From contig VZRR01004515.1 in assembly GCA_013398015.1 (NCBI GenBank), positions 62,001 to 126,000 on the forward strand: DNA of 64,000 nt, in the 5' to 3' direction. Of the stretch, positions 37,251-51,107 are shown piece by piece; the stretch's first letter is position 1; every line of letters starts with the position of its first letter. Both the position numbers and the translations under genes were made by a program. The DNA comes from Oreocharis arfaki (taxonomy: Eukaryota; Chordata; Aves; Passeriformes; Paramythiidae). The notes beneath the pieces are model-generated. The model saw nothing but the letters and a program-made list of their open reading frames with translations. It was not told where the DNA came from and searched no databases.

Positions 37251-40125
37251 AAGTGCATAGCCTGAAATAAGAAATGGAAAAGCAATAGAGGAACAAAGGT
37301 TAGAAAATGAAAAAGAAACATTGTCTGTCTGTCTGCTAACTTCAGGACAGATGCAGATATCCACATGTACATTAACATATGTGCTGAATCCTGCCCAAAA
37401 CTAACGTGAAATATTTATGTGTGGACAATGCTCAGTGTTCAGCTGACTGTAAGTTACTTGGTCTGAGTGTCACTACATTCTGCTGACTTTATTGTCTTAA
37501 TGCCCCCTGCGGTGGGAGCTTTGACACCTTGCCCACATCAAGATGTAAACACACGACAACTGCCCAAGCTACCAGCACTTATTCCTGCATCAGTTAACGC
37601 ATCTGAGAAAAAAAGTTGATTCTTCTGGAATATGGGGGGATTTTGGTTTGGAAGTGAGGTTGTAATTGTCTGGGGAGGAGGGAGATGCAGATCTGGAAGA
37701 AAGAGAAAGTAGTGAGAAAGGACGGGCAAAGGTAATAATGGGTCATGAGATACTTTCTCTTTTATACCTGTGGCTTCTAAGATCCTGTAGAAAAATAGAT
37801 ACTGGTTTTCAGTTTGTATTGCACTTTTAAGTTTCTCTCTTAGATCTGAGAAAGAGTTTCTGTGTCCAAAATATGGTCTATTTGGTCAACTATACCAACT
37901 GGTTTGTTAGGAATTAGATTGTTCTATCAACATTTGCTGTTTTGGCAGCAATGTTACCATTTTTCAGAAAGGGAATCCATGAGAGTAATTCTGCTGTGTG
38001 TGTACTTTGGAGACATCTGCCAAAGGATGAGTTCCAACCTAAGATTGCCCATTTTTCTCTGCTCATCGTGAAACCAACTTTAAACAACCAGCTCATAAGT
38101 AGGCTTTTAAATTACAGATATCTACGTTGGGTCAGATTAGTCAAATCCTGATCTTTTAATTAAAGAGATTTGCTTAACAACATGATAATGATCACCTGCA
38201 GAACACTGGCAGAAACCAAGGGAACCTATGCTTTGGACACAAGTACAAGTTAAGAATAGCTGTACTGCGCTGAAATGGCAGTACAGTCATGCTTGCACAT
38301 ACACAATGTTTTTTAGCTGATAATGATTCCATCTGACCAACGAAGCAGTGATGAACTCTGAAGGAAAAAGTTTCAAGGTATCTGGAAAATTTATGAGCCC
38401 AATCAACTGGAAACAAAATTGCAGAGAAATATTTTGGTATCATTGTGATCTTATTTTTCTCTCAAGGTAGCTCTTGCAAAAGGCTGTTTTATAGTATTTG
38501 CAACAATTTTGAAAAAGGAAACCCAAACGGAATAATCTGTTACAATTGTAACAGAAGTTGGAAATACATATGTAGTGGGTTTATTTGTTGGGTAGTTTTG
38601 TTTCTTGGGTGGTTTTCACGCAATCTGTTTTAGTTTGATAAATGCTTTCTTTAATGAAGATAAATACAGAATTCTGACACAAACTTCAGCCCATGTTTTG
38701 ATTCTAGTTGTACAGAATTCAGAACATACTAAGGATTAAGCAGATAAAGTAGGTATAAAAATGTCACTTCACCTTAAGAAAGCTATTTGCTTTTCATTTG
38801 TTGGTATCTGCAAATAGCTAAGTCTTGAGTACATATGATTAATAAATTTATATTTTTCAGAACAAAATAATTGAGTATTTGCTGTCAAGTTCTGTTGGGC
38901 AAAATAATTTTCAGCATCATTTTCTACATCAGTCTACTTTTTTTCTGTTTGATTTCCTTTTTTGGCATTAATCAAGTACAGTGAATTTAAATATTTAAAT
39001 TTTAAATATTACTCCAGCTACTAGTGGAGCATATGTGTCGTTGCCATGTAAAATACTGGAGACGTTTCATGTTTGGTTTACCTAATGTATAGAGAAACTA
39101 CAGCTACTTCCTTTTTCTTAAAAACGTACAACTTTGGAAGGACATGAGGGAAGGGCGGGGGGGGAAGTTTGGCTTTATATGGGGGCAGGAGGAGGTTAGG
39201 AAACTTCATGTGAAGAACCAGTAGTAAGCCAAGGTGTTAAGAAACTGAAAATACATAAGCACACTTATTCTGCAGTGTGCCCAAGAGCTTCCAGCATTCT
39301 CCATTTCCTCTGCTTAGCACTGTGCCACATACAATATGGTGGAAGATGCTGTGACTAACAGAAATGCACCTTATGTTGCCAGCCACAAATTCTCCATTCT
39401 AGCAGTGTGAACATAGCCATAACGTCTTTTTGTGGTGACTTTTGGAGGCTAAAATACCGTGGAGGCTCCTCTGTTTGGGGGAAGTAGTCTTTTAATCTGA
39501 TGTATGGTGCTGAAGTTGGGATATAATGAGATGATCTTATCTTCATTGAATAAACAATGTTGCTTTGCTTTCTTAAACACTAGAAATTCACTCAATGTTA
39601 GTAACAAAAACTGTGTAAAAAGTTGCTTTATACTTTCTCAAAGCTTATGTTTTTTAAAATGATACCTATCAAGTTCTGCATATGAACCAGCTAAAGAGGA
39701 AGTCCTTTGGAAATACTTGACATTAAGATGAGAGTATGACACTGAGCCAGGCTGAATCACAAGACCTATTTTAACTACAAATATCTCCATTCTGGGTTTA
39801 TTAGAAATATAGAAATAGCTGTCTCGTTCTCACTAGGTGAAACTTATTGAAAATTTGTTAAAACTGACCACAGTGTTTTAAAGTTTCTTACACTTCCATA
39901 TAATAGCTCTTCATTTTCGCATGTCAATAAACTTTTAGCTTTATAAAGCCTTTTCTTCTGATTTAATGCTCTAGAATGACTTGCTCTCTGTAACTGCCTA
40001 AAAGGAGGTTGTAGTGAGGTGGGGGTCAATCTCTTTTTCCAAGTAAGATAAATGGAAATGTCCTTTAAGTTGAGCCAAGGAAGGTTTGTGGTTTGTCGCA
40101 CGGGCTTTTAGCCCAGTACGACAGA

Positions 40126-40330
40126 ATATCAGGAAAAATTACTCACCAAAAGGTTCATCGAGCACTGGAACAGGCTGCTCAGGGCAAAAAGAGATTGAGT
40201 CGCCGTCTCTATAGGTGTTTAAAAGACATGTAGATGTGGCATTTAAGGACGTGGTGGACTTGGCAGTGCTGGGTTAACAATTGGACTTGATGATCTTAAA
40301 GGTCTTTTCCAACCTAAATGATTCTATGAC
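40126..40330 (+). mobile_element. CR1 LINE 3' end (plus orientation)
   Basis: Runs from AATATCAGGAAAAATTACTC through GAGCACTGGAACAGGCTGCTC to the CR1 terminus TCTTTTCCAACCTAAATGATTCTATGAC. It encodes remnants of the last ORF2 residues (EHWNRLL) followed by the short 3' untranslated tail. It is a typical 5'-truncated CR1 insertion of about 200 bases; no target duplication was seen, as is usual for CR1. Confidence 0.93.
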
Positions 40331-42756
40331 TAGCCATCTCTGCTAAGAAAAATATAAGAATGCTTTTACTGATGCAGCTGCTAATGGGTGCTTGCAGTAC
40401 GCCTTCCCTTCTAAGACAAACAAGTTCCAAAATACTGGCACTGAAGATATGCTGCTGTTATCTCATTGCTCTATTTTCTAGCTTGAGTTGATAAAATCAT
40501 GATTCTGTTTGTGGTTAATATGTTCAGACATGTGACAGGATTTGTCATACAATCAGGGAGATACAGATTTTCCTATCACCACTTGCTTTGTTTTGTTCTT
40601 GTGACTTTTTTAACCCATTCAAGATTTTTGAAAACAGTAGATCTTTTCAAGGGTAGTAAGAGAGAGCAGAGATCAGTATCTAGGAGGGACATTTGAAAGG
40701 TGTGAGGGAATGCTGGTGTGATGTTGGACAAAGTATGTTGAGTGGGACTTCTTTCCCTGCCTAGTTAACGCCTGTGCAGTCAGGTATGCAGAATCCCTGG
40801 AATGAAAGAGGGGTCCTGGCTCCATAGTGTAATGATACTACCTACACCTACACCTAACAAGGTGAGAGGAAGGAAGATAATTTATGGGCTCTGGTGCTGC
40901 TTGTGCATTTTGTGTTGAAGAAAACATCAGATTAAATGTATATGTAATATTTGCAATGTGGTTCTCATTCCCCAGAAAACTGCCTTCTCAGTTACTGTAC
41001 AATCTAGGTTTTCTTGAGTGAGGAGCCTATCTACATCACTCCCTCAGAACCAGGGCGTTAGCCTCTGAGGGACCTTTTTGCTAGGCAGATACCTCAAGTA
41101 CTGCATACCAAAAGCAGATGAATTGCAGAAATTGTATGAATTTTCTTCCTCTTACTCTTTGGCAATTATAGCTATATCTTAGTTTCCAGCTGATGTGCAC
41201 AGGTTTTAGTCATGAGTTTACAGTCATCTGGAACAGTTTCACTAGAGCTGAGGAAAAAATATCTGAGGTCATGAAAAAGCTTCTGTTACAGAGCTCTGTC
41301 CAGTTAGGACCTTCCTGTGAATACAGAAAATTTTTATTAAAGGCAGCCTTCACTCTGATGTGATTATGGCCTTTATAGCATTTACCTCCTTTCTCATAGC
41401 CCAACAGAAAGACTGAAGAGGTTAAGAGTAGTTTAAAACTGTTCTTTCTCATTTTAGAATGGCAGCCTGTGGTTGGTGTTACATCCAACCCTGAGCCATA
41501 AAATGAAAGTAGAATAAAACCAAAATCATTGTTTCCCAAAGCAGAATGTGTTTTTGCTAAAAGTCTTACTGCCTCAATGGATATTTAACAATAACCTTGT
41601 TAATAATTTGAAAAATATCCCCCTCTCAAAGAATGTTGCTTTTTCCAATACTGTCTCCCCTGGTATGCTCAGCAATGTATTTAGTATGTTTATACGAATG
41701 TCAGTGAGATACAACAAATAGCCCCAAATCAATAAGTAAATACTTCAGATGCAGAGTTTCTACATTGCTTTTAGCATAATTGCATTTCTGGGGTATGTTT
41801 ACGGATTTTTTGAGGTTCAGGTCTCTTCCTGTTCATTTCACTGTGCTGTCACAGCATAATTCTTGTGGCATAACAGACAATGAAGAGTCACAAATGGTGA
41901 AGTGTGGCATAAAGCAGAATGCAGATGGGACCGCTTTGAGTTCAAGTGCTGCGGTTTCACAATGGCATTCAAAATAATGGCTGAGTGAAGACTCTAAATC
42001 CATTTATGGGGCACATGGATTTCTCTTTCTCCTGCTGAATCTGAAATGAAGTCAAGCCCTGAGGCAAGCATGTACACAGGGAATGTGGTTTTTTCGTATG
42101 GGTAGGAGAAGGGCCTCGCAAAAACTGACTTTTTCAGTATCACAGTTTTTAATGAATTTGTTTTAAACATGTGTTTTTTCCCCCTGTAAGGTAGATGGGC
42201 TTCTTTTGGAATAACTCCGTGCATAGTCTTAGATTTAACTTCAATTCTGCTGATTTGCTTTTATTTTTATTAGAAGGAAAGACTCAGGTGGTGGGGACAG
42301 AAGCCTTAAGGGAGTTTGGCTTTTTTTTGAAGGAGTGTTTTACAGTGCTTCAGCATCCTCAAGAGCAGTCTTAATCTTCGGAGGTCAGCATGCAGCATAC
42401 CCTGACCAGCTCTTTTACTAGAAACTAAAATTTTATTTGAATTTTGACCAGATTTAGAAAGGGTCACTTGCCTTGGGGTCAAATTCCAACCCAAACAAAA
42501 ACCCCCAAGCAACTTTATGAGTCACAGGCAATAAACCACGCAGATTTTAAAAAGCAATAGTTTGTAGTTGTAGGGAAGTAAAGAAATCCCCTATTCGTTT
42601 TCTGATTCTTGACTGAGAACTGTGAGTAAATACAGTAAAAGTGCTTTAAAAACCAGAAAGACCAACTGTTACCTGCAGCCAAATTCAAAGTAAATGTGGT
42701 GTATTTAAGTTTTTTGGTTTTCAGGGGTTTTTTTAACATTTCATTTTTGATTTTAG

Positions 42757-43002
42757 ATTTCTGGGATTTGCTACAATAACAGTATCTTAAAAGTTCATCG
42801 GATTCTTTGTGTACCCAGATGGGTAGCAAAGATATTTTCTTGGACTCTTGAACCAGTCTTCTCATCTGCGGAACCAACGAATGAAGTTCGAGTGGGAATG
42901 GGAGCAACAGTTGACATCCAGAGGCAGCAGAGGATGGAGTTACTGGATCGTCAAATCATGATGTCTCAGGTTGCCCAAATGAGGCGGCAAAGACAGCAGC
43001 AG
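42757..43002 (+). CDS. UBAC2: UBAC2 exon: linker after the membrane domain
   Basis: A 246-bp exon encoding 82 residues, from ISGICYNNSILKVHRIL to MRRQRQQQ. It covers the end of the membrane domain, the stretch WTLEPVFSSAEPTNEVRVGM, and a charged helix-forming piece DIQRQQRMELLDRQ that is nearly identical to human and likely cytosolic. It has the acceptor TTGATTTTAG and the donor CAG/GTATTG. It is phase 0 at both ends. The human protein has GRRQRQQQ where this one has MRRQRQQQ, just before the next exon. An N-terminally extended reading exists upstream in the intron but is not coding. Confidence 0.96.
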
Positions 43003-46000
43003 GTATTGCTATACATTCTTTAAGGATTATATTGTTTTAAGAAATATACTTTTTTGGTTCGTAGGTGTTGCATTGTTCCTGTTTCTTAAAAATAATGTAT
43101 TTTAAATTTTTTTTTCATCAGTCATTCAGAAGCTGTTGTACTACTGATAGCCATTTAAGTGCTTTATATGTTAAAACTGCATCACAAGATGTGAGCAGAA
43201 TGTCAGACAATTTTGTGTGGATATCAGTACGCCTGGCATTCTGTCACCAAAAATGAGGCTGAAGGGTAAAATGATTGCTTCTTGGTGGTCTTTAATGAAA
43301 GTATGTAATGAAATTGTGTAAAGTTAGGAAGTCAAAATGCTCCTGACTCTTCTGAGTATCTGTATGGTTAGCATCATTTTCAGAGAGGTTGTAAATTTTC
43401 TATGGAATTCATTTGTTTGTAGGCATATAGGTTGTTTCTTAAGGGCAGAAATTAGGTTCTCTAACCTACAGAGGTAAACCACAAGGGACTTTCTGTTTGC
43501 CACGTTTAATGCTCTTGGTCTATTTCCTTATTGAACAGAATAGAAGTCTTTACTTTCTCCATTTTGTACAAACCAACAAATGCAGATATTCTCAGACTTT
43601 ATGTTGCAGGGCAGTAAAACAAGGCAGGTGGTGTCTCACATCCTGTATCTTAGATGTGTTACTTAGATGTATATGTTACTAGTGGACAACATGGGCCTTA
43701 CCTTGCCGTGTGAGAACTTGTATTGCTCATAATTTACTTACAGCTTAGTAATTTCAAGTCTTCAGTGAGTTTTCTTTGCCTGAAACACAGATCTGTACTG
43801 ATACATGAGCTCTTCTTGTGTTTGGGATAGTGTAGTGTGAATAGGTATAGCTGTGTTACCCTTAATGCATTCTCAGAATTAGAGGTGTGATGGCATAAAG
43901 CTTTGGCCTGCAACTGGAGTATGAATCTTTGTTTCCAGTCCCTGATAACATCTTTCTGGTTTTCTTGTTTCCTTAACATTTCAATATGATGAAGTTGTTC
44001 CTCAAGCAGAAACTTCTAATCTGCTTTTCTCTATTCCTATTAAAATGCTAATCAGTTTTAACATAAGAACTGAACTAGAAATTACTAAATTCTTGAACGT
44101 TGCCATTGTAATAGAAAATGAATTGAAAGTGTATGTTGGGCTATACGAGTATGTGGGAAGAGTGCAGTCAGGTTTCTTCAGAGGTGAGAAAGAAGCCATT
44201 TCCAGTTATGAGGAACAGTCTTTCTAAAATATCACTAATTACAAAAAGTGGTAAATAAGTTCAGAACGGTAAATGATAAAAGAACGGCTGATAACATTTT
44301 CTTCTCATCTTGTCCTTTCCCTAGGCTATGAACAATGAAAGTGAAAAAATGTCTTTTCATGTTTGACTTCAAATAGAATTCTTTAAAAAGGTGGAGGGGT
44401 TTGACTAAAATGCAGGAACACTGTTTGAACATCAGTAAGATGCTTCCCTTTACAAGTTGCTGAAACACTTTCAAGTTACCTTCATGTTTAGCCTTTAACT
44501 TGAGCACAGCATTTATTTAACTGGTGGTGCTAATCTGTGAAACCAGCGATCAGAAGGTGATGGGATCAATGTATGAATGTTTCATAGAGGTTTTTGAGAA
44601 AAGGTGTGTCATGAAAGGTTTTGACCCACCTGGTGTTTTTTAATGATTCACTCACAGAATTTACTGGTCATCAAATAAATCAGAAAAAGCATCGCTCACA
44701 AATGTTGCTGTGTAGTGGTAAAAATGGAAAACGGACAATTTTCAATCTCAAAATAATATTCGGAAAGTTGAAAACCATTTTCTGGATTGCTGTACTTGGG
44801 CAATTCTTTTGCCTTTAGAGATTTGGTGAGGTATAATTTGAAGACAGTAGAGTGGAACAGATCATGCTACAGATGAAAGGAAGTTAGATGATAATTTTAC
44901 CTGTGGGAGTGAAGCTGATAAAGAATACGGATCAGTTTCTTAGACAGTTTTTTTTTGTGAAATTGAAAATAATAAAAGCTGTGAAGTACATGTCAGTCAT
45001 CAGATAGGGCTTTGAATTATATTCTGGGTAAATGTTGTGTGGATTTCTGAAGTCCCAATATGCTGTCTGTAGGCAGTGTGCCATAGGTGAGATAAATTAA
45101 CGTTTTCTCTCACGCTTTCCTCGTTGCTTGGTGAGGGAAGTGAACTTTAACTTTCCTCTATATGCCCTAGTGCAACAATTTTGTTCAGCTGCCCTTTGAG
45201 AAGGTGCTCTGCTCATTCCTCCTACTCCTTTACTCTTTAGTTCATCTGTTTGAGAAACGAGACAGTGCAGTTCCCCTGGATGTTGGTAGCATTATGGAAG
45301 GAGAAGATCAGTGCTTTTAATGGGGCTCCATTGTCTGTGCAATGCTGACAAACTCTCATAAGGGAGGCCCCTCTCTTAATAGATGCTTTTTGTAGTAAGT
45401 TTCTTCTTTGAGTCTTCACAAGAAATTCTGAAGAACATGAGCCTGACAGGTTATGCAAACCAACATAAAAAAGTTTAAAAAAAAAATTAAAAAAATTAAA
45501 AAGGGAAGAAACTGGGGGGAAAGCCTTTCTCAAAAGTTGTTTGTAGTGTACCTCTATGATACTGAGATGTAAATAATCTTTTTTTTTTTCCTGCTGCATA
45601 CTAAGCCCTTTTATCCAAAGCAGAATTCACTTTGGATGCTTTCTAAAAAAGGAAAAAGCAAGGAACAATCACCCCAGAATTTCTTTGCTGGCAATTCTTT
45701 GAGCTTTACCTTTCCCAGTCTTTTTCTAGCTGAAATGTTCTTGTCTGGAGGAACCTGAAGCATGGAACTGCATGTGCAAGTCCTGGGTTGTCAAACAACC
45801 ATAACTTCAATGAGTAGGTTGAGTGTGTGGCAGAATTTGAAAATAAACCCACCAAGTTCATTAATTGATGTACCTCATTTTAGCTCTTAAATATTCAGTG
45901 GAGCTGTGTCTGAATATATTGCTAGAAACTGTTATGTTGATAGTTTCTCTGGGGAGTGTGGTTAAATGGTGACTGGTTTTTGTGTTGTTTTCTAGTTGCT

Positions 46001-46253
46001 GTGGATACAGCCCTTAAACACCTGATAGTGTTCATCTAGAAAACTTTATTGATTTTACTCTGTTCTTCGTTTCCTCCTGTGGATATTGCTGAGAAATTAT
46101 GATCTTGTCCCAGATGAATTACTGAGTATCACCTACATTCACCTCTAAAGGCAGTAGAATAAAATGTGTCGTATGTATTCATTCCCTAAAAAAATACCAG
46201 CTTGCCATTTTGTTACTGCTTTTAAAACTTCACTTTCTTAGCTCTCTTCTTTC

Positions 46254-47125
46254 TGTCGTGGTTTGACACCGGCTCAATGCCAGGCACCCACTAGAGTCGC
46301 TTGCTCACCCTCCCCTACCACAGCTGCGCAGAGGAGGGAAGTGGGAAAGAAAAAGAAAAGGTTTAAGAGAGACTTCATGAGTAAGATAAGGAGAGCAGGA
46401 GAAATATTTCAAGGGCAAAACAGGCTCAACCTTGGTTGCTCAGTGAAATTTATTACTAACAGAATCAGAGGAGGGTAATGAGAAGTAAAATAAGCCCTTA
46501 AAACACCTTCCCCCCAAAAGGCCCTCCCTCCTTCCCACCAACAACACAGGGAGGCAGGGCAAGGGGGTTTTGGTCAGTCCATCACCAAGATTTTCTTCCG
46601 CTGCTCTGGGAGAGGAGTCCTTCCCCTGTGAGGCCCTGGGGTCCCTCCCACGGGAGACAGCTCTCTGTGAACTTCCCAGTGCACTNCACCTCCCCCACGG
46701 GCTGCGGGTGGATCTCTGCATCCCCCGTGGGCCCATGGGCTGCAGGGGCACAGCTGCTTCACCATGGGCTGCACCACGGCCTGCAGAGGAATCTTGGCTC
46801 CAGAGCCTGGAGCACCTCCTCCTCCTCTTTCTTCACTTACCTTGCTGTTGCCATGTTGTTTTCCCTCACATGTTCTCACCTCCTCCTCTTCTCTGACCAG
46901 AAGCAAAAACCCGTGACTTTGTTTTGATTTTCTTCTTAGATATGTCATCACAGGGGCATTACCAACCTCTCTCATTGGCCCAGTTCTGGCCAGCAGCATG
47001 TCCATCTTCAGAGCCATCAGCCATTGGCTCTGCCGGACATGGTGGGAAGCTTCCAGCAGCCTCCTCACAGGAGCCATCTTTGCGGCCCCCCTGCTACCCA
47101 AAAGCAGGCTGTGCCAAACCAATAC
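46254..47125 (-). mobile_element. Avian endogenous retrovirus LTR (about 0.87 kb)
   Basis: The left edge TGTCGTGGTTTGACAC is the reverse complement of a common bird LTR end (GTGTCAAACCACGACA). The right edge lies near GCCAAACCAATAC, which on the minus strand reads GTATTGGTTTGGC, a U3-like start. On the minus strand, TTTTAAGGGCTTATTTTAC (TATA-like) is followed by AATAAA (plus TTTATT, 46449-46454). Most of it is GC-rich and gives frames up to 187 codons that are not genes. No convincing target duplication was found and no internal retroviral genes adjoin it. One N at 46685 lies inside. Probably an ERVL- or ERVK-like solo LTR. Confidence 0.75.
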
Positions 47126-50100
47126 TCTTTTGGACACTCCTTTGTCTATCCTACTTTCTAAATAGTTTGTCCTGTTTTACTTTTTTTCCCATTATCTGAT
47201 CTCCTGTTTCCCTTCATATCACTGCCACATTTTCATTCCTCACGGTGCCATTTAGCTCCCACATTTTCATCACCTCTTTACCGTCATCTCTCGTTTCCCG
47301 TACTTTGTATTTGCTCCTATACAAAGTGCTTCTTCACTTAGGGGGAAGTTCTCTCCCATCATGTCTTGCCACCAGTAATCATTTGCTATTTTATTCTTTT
47401 GATACTGTAACATTGGTAAAAATTTTGGTCTTCCTCTCCTGGTGTTTCTATTTCTAGATTTCTTTCATTTCCCAGCATTTTTCTAAAGTTTATCTTTCTG
47501 TAACACAAATAAAACCTTGATGGGAAAAGGGAAGCAACTGCTGCATCTGTGCCCCAGTGCGGGTATCAGGGAGTCAACTTGACTTTCACTTCCCATTAAG
47601 AATCTTGGAGGGAGGCTGGCAGATATCCAAATTGTGAATAGATAGGGAAGATTCCGTGCGTAGATGGTATTGGCTACACTGATGTCGCTACAGCCGATTA
47701 TGTGGAAGGCGGTGGAAGGTTGCATAAAGGTGGGCAGTGCCTTCTGTTGGCACTAAATACAACTTCTTTGAGCACTCCTCCCTGCGCCCATTCGGGATGG
47801 ATGGTGTTTCAGCATCAGTCCCTTCATCGAGAAAAAATGGGGTTTGTATCCGCAGAGCATTTTTGCTGAGCATGTTAAAGACGTGGTATTGCCCTCTTGG
47901 CTTCTCTTAAGTGTCTTGGATCAGGGAAGAGCTTCACCAGGTTGCTCGAGACTGCAGCAAGCCTACAGCCATATATGAAAATCTTCATTCACCAGCTCTC
48001 TTTCTACCCTATTGTCCACTTTAAGCTTATGTTGTCTTTTCCTTCCTGTCTGTTTGTTCTTCTCTTCCAGCTGCCATTAATTTTCACTGAGGCCAGACTC
48101 TCCTTAGGTTCATACCACATGGTATCTCATATGTATATCTCATCTTCATCATCTATGAGATTCTGCTGCTTGCAAAGACCAGACTGCTCCTATAACAAAG
48201 TGACTTCCTCTAATTGTTCATTCATTAGATGTCTTTCTCCTGGGACTCTGGAGAGATGTTCTGTGGGTAGGCACACTGAGTGTCTTTATTGTTATGGGCA
48301 GTTTCATATCCTGAGCAATTTGCAAGTTTCATATTTTGTCAACTAAGGACTGTGAGATTAGACTGGTAATTTACCTTCTGGTTATATATAAGCAATAAAT
48401 TCCTGACCTTGGAAAAAATAATAGATTAATGGAGCAAAGGTTTTCCTGGCTCAAGAATTCTTCCTCAGGAATGTTATCCTCATTCATGGTGGTAGAAAAA
48501 AACCCCCAGTGAATATGCTCCCAGACAGTTCAATTCTGCTTTCTCAAAGTGAAGAACCAGACCCAGGCATATTCTTTAGCTCTTCTACTGGCACTGAGGT
48601 GGCACTTCAATGACGTCTTCTTGAATAACTTCACAAGTTTGAGTACCAACAAGAAGTCCTTCAAACAGATATTTTGAGCCATGAAGACCTTCTGCAACCT
48701 TTGTGCATTGCCAAGTCCATGAAAACTCTTGCTTTCACAGCGGGATCTTTGGATGGAAGCAGCTATTCCATTTTGTTCCACAAATGTATGTATCATTGTC
48801 AGGAAGGAAACTACCAGACTGGCTTACCTGAATAAATGGGTGAGACTTTCAACCAAGTGTCACACAAAGCCTTTTTCTCTGATTAGGTTTCCATTGCAGT
48901 CAGTCTGTGTTACCTAAGGCTTCTTTGGAGTTTTTGTGATGCTTTTGAATAGAAACTGCCTTTAGCAACACTTCCATAAACTCCAAAGGCAATGATACAT
49001 AGGGTACCAATAGGATGAAAAAGCTTTTGTGCCCAGACTCATGGGATGTGTGTGCACAGGATTTGACATAATATTTTTAAAGAATTGTGTTAACCAGTGA
49101 GTGATTTACAGATTCATTTCAGCCCGAGAATGACGTTTGTATGCTGCAGCAATAATCACTGTGGCTAAATTTATACTCAGTATTCCATCACTCTTCCCTT
49201 CCTCTGCATGCCAATGTACACGTGTTGACACATTTTGCAATAACAGATAGCTTCCATTTTTGTAGAGAAAACAATATCTTTTCCTTCAGACCTGTGTGTC
49301 TTGAACTCATCCTTTGCTGGTTTTGCATTCTTCTGGCATTTTCAAGCCTTGATTATTCTCTGTAATTGTTTAATACTATTTTCTTTGTGTTGAAAATAAA
49401 CTTGGATTTATTTCAAGAGTTTATTGGGTGTAAAAACTGCATGTGCTACTGATGTTGGCATGCCTGAACTCTGAATTGAAAATGTTTCATGTCAATAATG
49501 TATTTGCAGCAACTGATAACCCACTGCTATTTAGACATTCTGGATTATTTTGCTGTATAATTTCTTTCATGGATTCTGGGTGTGAAATTAAAAATGTTGA
49601 GTTTCCAGAGTCCTCATCCAGGTAATGAACAATTTATGACTATTTCCTCTACAGACTATCACAGAAACTTCAGGTTTCTGTCTTTTTTATGGAAGCTGGC
49701 AATTCCATGAGCTGACAGACACTAGAGCCAACAGACACTAGTACAACGAGAATAAGCTGAGTGTGTCTCATTAACAGCCAGCTGTCACCATCACAAGATT
49801 GACTTTATCTCTTACTCATTGGTAGCACCCTGCTCCTATACTGGACAATTCTTTTTTCTCTTGGACTCGAATTATGAAATTCTCTTTCTTCCTGACTCGA
49901 CTTTTGAGCTATAGCCTTTGAATTTGGATTAATATTTGTAATCAGCTTCCCTAGAGAAGCAGTGGTTGGACAACTTTCTAAAGCAAAGCACTGTTTTATT
50001 TCAAAGCAAATAAATTGTTTGAGAAGTAGAGTATGTTTATTCTCCTATGTGATTGGTCTATATTCCCTTCCTCTGGCAATTTAACTTGAGGCAACTTCTT

Positions 50101-50497
50101 ATAAAAAAGCTCATGGCATACAAACCTCCCCAGGCATTGCCAGAGTGTTTAAATCACTGTTGTTGGATTAAGTCCTTTTTACAGAAGGCAGGCGTTTTTT
50201 AGGTGTACCTGTCCCTTCATTCCTAATGAGCATGGGGTAAATAAGGCATCTGTTTTGGGGTCAGTCGGCTATTGGAAACCAGGGCTGCTTCTGTTGTCCT
50301 TGCAATGTGCACTCAGGGAGTCTTGACGGGCCACTTCTTCTTCTAGAGTGCCATTTTCCGTAGTGTGTAGTAAAAAAGAAGCCTGCGGTTCAAATAGTAC
50401 ATGGTGCTACTTAATATTCAGGTTTTCTGGTTTGAACTCTGATACTCGCACACAACAACTGCGAGCTGGTTCCACCCCTTGTTCCTTAACATGCTGC

Positions 50498-51107
50498 TGT
50501 GCTGGCTTAAGCCCAGCCAGCAACTAAGCAGCACAGAGCCACTCTCACCTCCCCCTGCCACCCTGGTGGAGTGGCGAGGAGAATCAAAACTAGGTTGAGA
50601 TAAGAACAGTGTAATAATTGAAAAAAAGTAAAATATAAAAATTTTTTTTAAAAAAGTAGTAGTAGTAATAATAATAATAGTAATAATAGTAACAGCAACA
50701 ACAACAACAACAATAATAATAATAATAAAAAGAAATTCAAACAAGTGATTCTCAGTAAAATTGCTCACCACTGGCTGACAGAGGCCAGGCCCCATTCCCT
50801 AACCTGCACTGGCCCTCCTTTTGGTTAACTCCCACAGTTTATATACAGGGAAAGGTGTTCTATGGTGTGGAATGTCCTTTTGTTCAGTTCAGGTCACCTG
50901 TCCCAGCTATGCAACCTTCCAGCTTTTTTTTGTGTACCTCCTTGCTGGCAGAGCATGAGACACACAAAAAATAGTCCTTGACTTGAGATAAATGCAGCTT
51001 AGCCAACCCCAAAATATCAGTGTGTTACCAACATTATACCGAATCCAAAACACAGCACTACCAGCTACTGAGAGGAAATGAACTCTATCCCAGCTGAAAT
51101 CAGGACA
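50498..51107 (-). mobile_element. Avian endogenous retrovirus LTR with trinucleotide tract
   Basis: Read on the minus strand, it begins TGTCCTGATTTCAGCTGGGA and TAGAGTTCATTTCC and ends at GGGCTTAAGCCAGCACA. These are the two ends of a very common bird LTR. In between are a TATATAAA box (plus TTTATATA, 50838-50845), an expanded TTA/TTG tract (50655-50728), then TCTTATCTCAACC. The usual ATTAAA signal appears mutated to ATTACA at about 50610. No internal genes are seen, so it is a solo LTR or a lone fragment. I could not define a target duplication with confidence. Confidence 0.82.
50655..50728. repeat. Mixed AGT/AAT/AAC trinucleotide microsatellite
   Basis: About 24 units grading from GTA through ATA and GTA again to ACA and back to ATA. 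It lies inside the LTR at 50498-51107 at the place where that LTR family carries a TTATTATT tract on its sense strand. It has probably expanded from that seed, and its length is likely variable. Confidence 0.9.

Larger units (their letters stand above)
31981..42756 (+). other. UBAC2 intron (10.8 kb)
   Basis: Bounded by GTGAGT and TTGATTTTAG. It holds a T17 tract at 33613-33629, a minus-strand CR1 at 36757 and a plus-strand CR1 at 40126. I saw no other gene in it; frames of 60 to 110 codons are scattered on both strands without family resemblance. Confidence 0.8.

Noticed and set aside
36887..37364. Short minus-strand frames with well-formed peptides
   Set aside because: They are fragments of CR1 ORF2 (VVPSDR, RATRMIKGLG), not genes.
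46574..47137. 187-codon minus-strand frame with an X
   Set aside because: It is inside a GC-rich LTR, spans the N at 46685 and resembles no retroviral or host protein.
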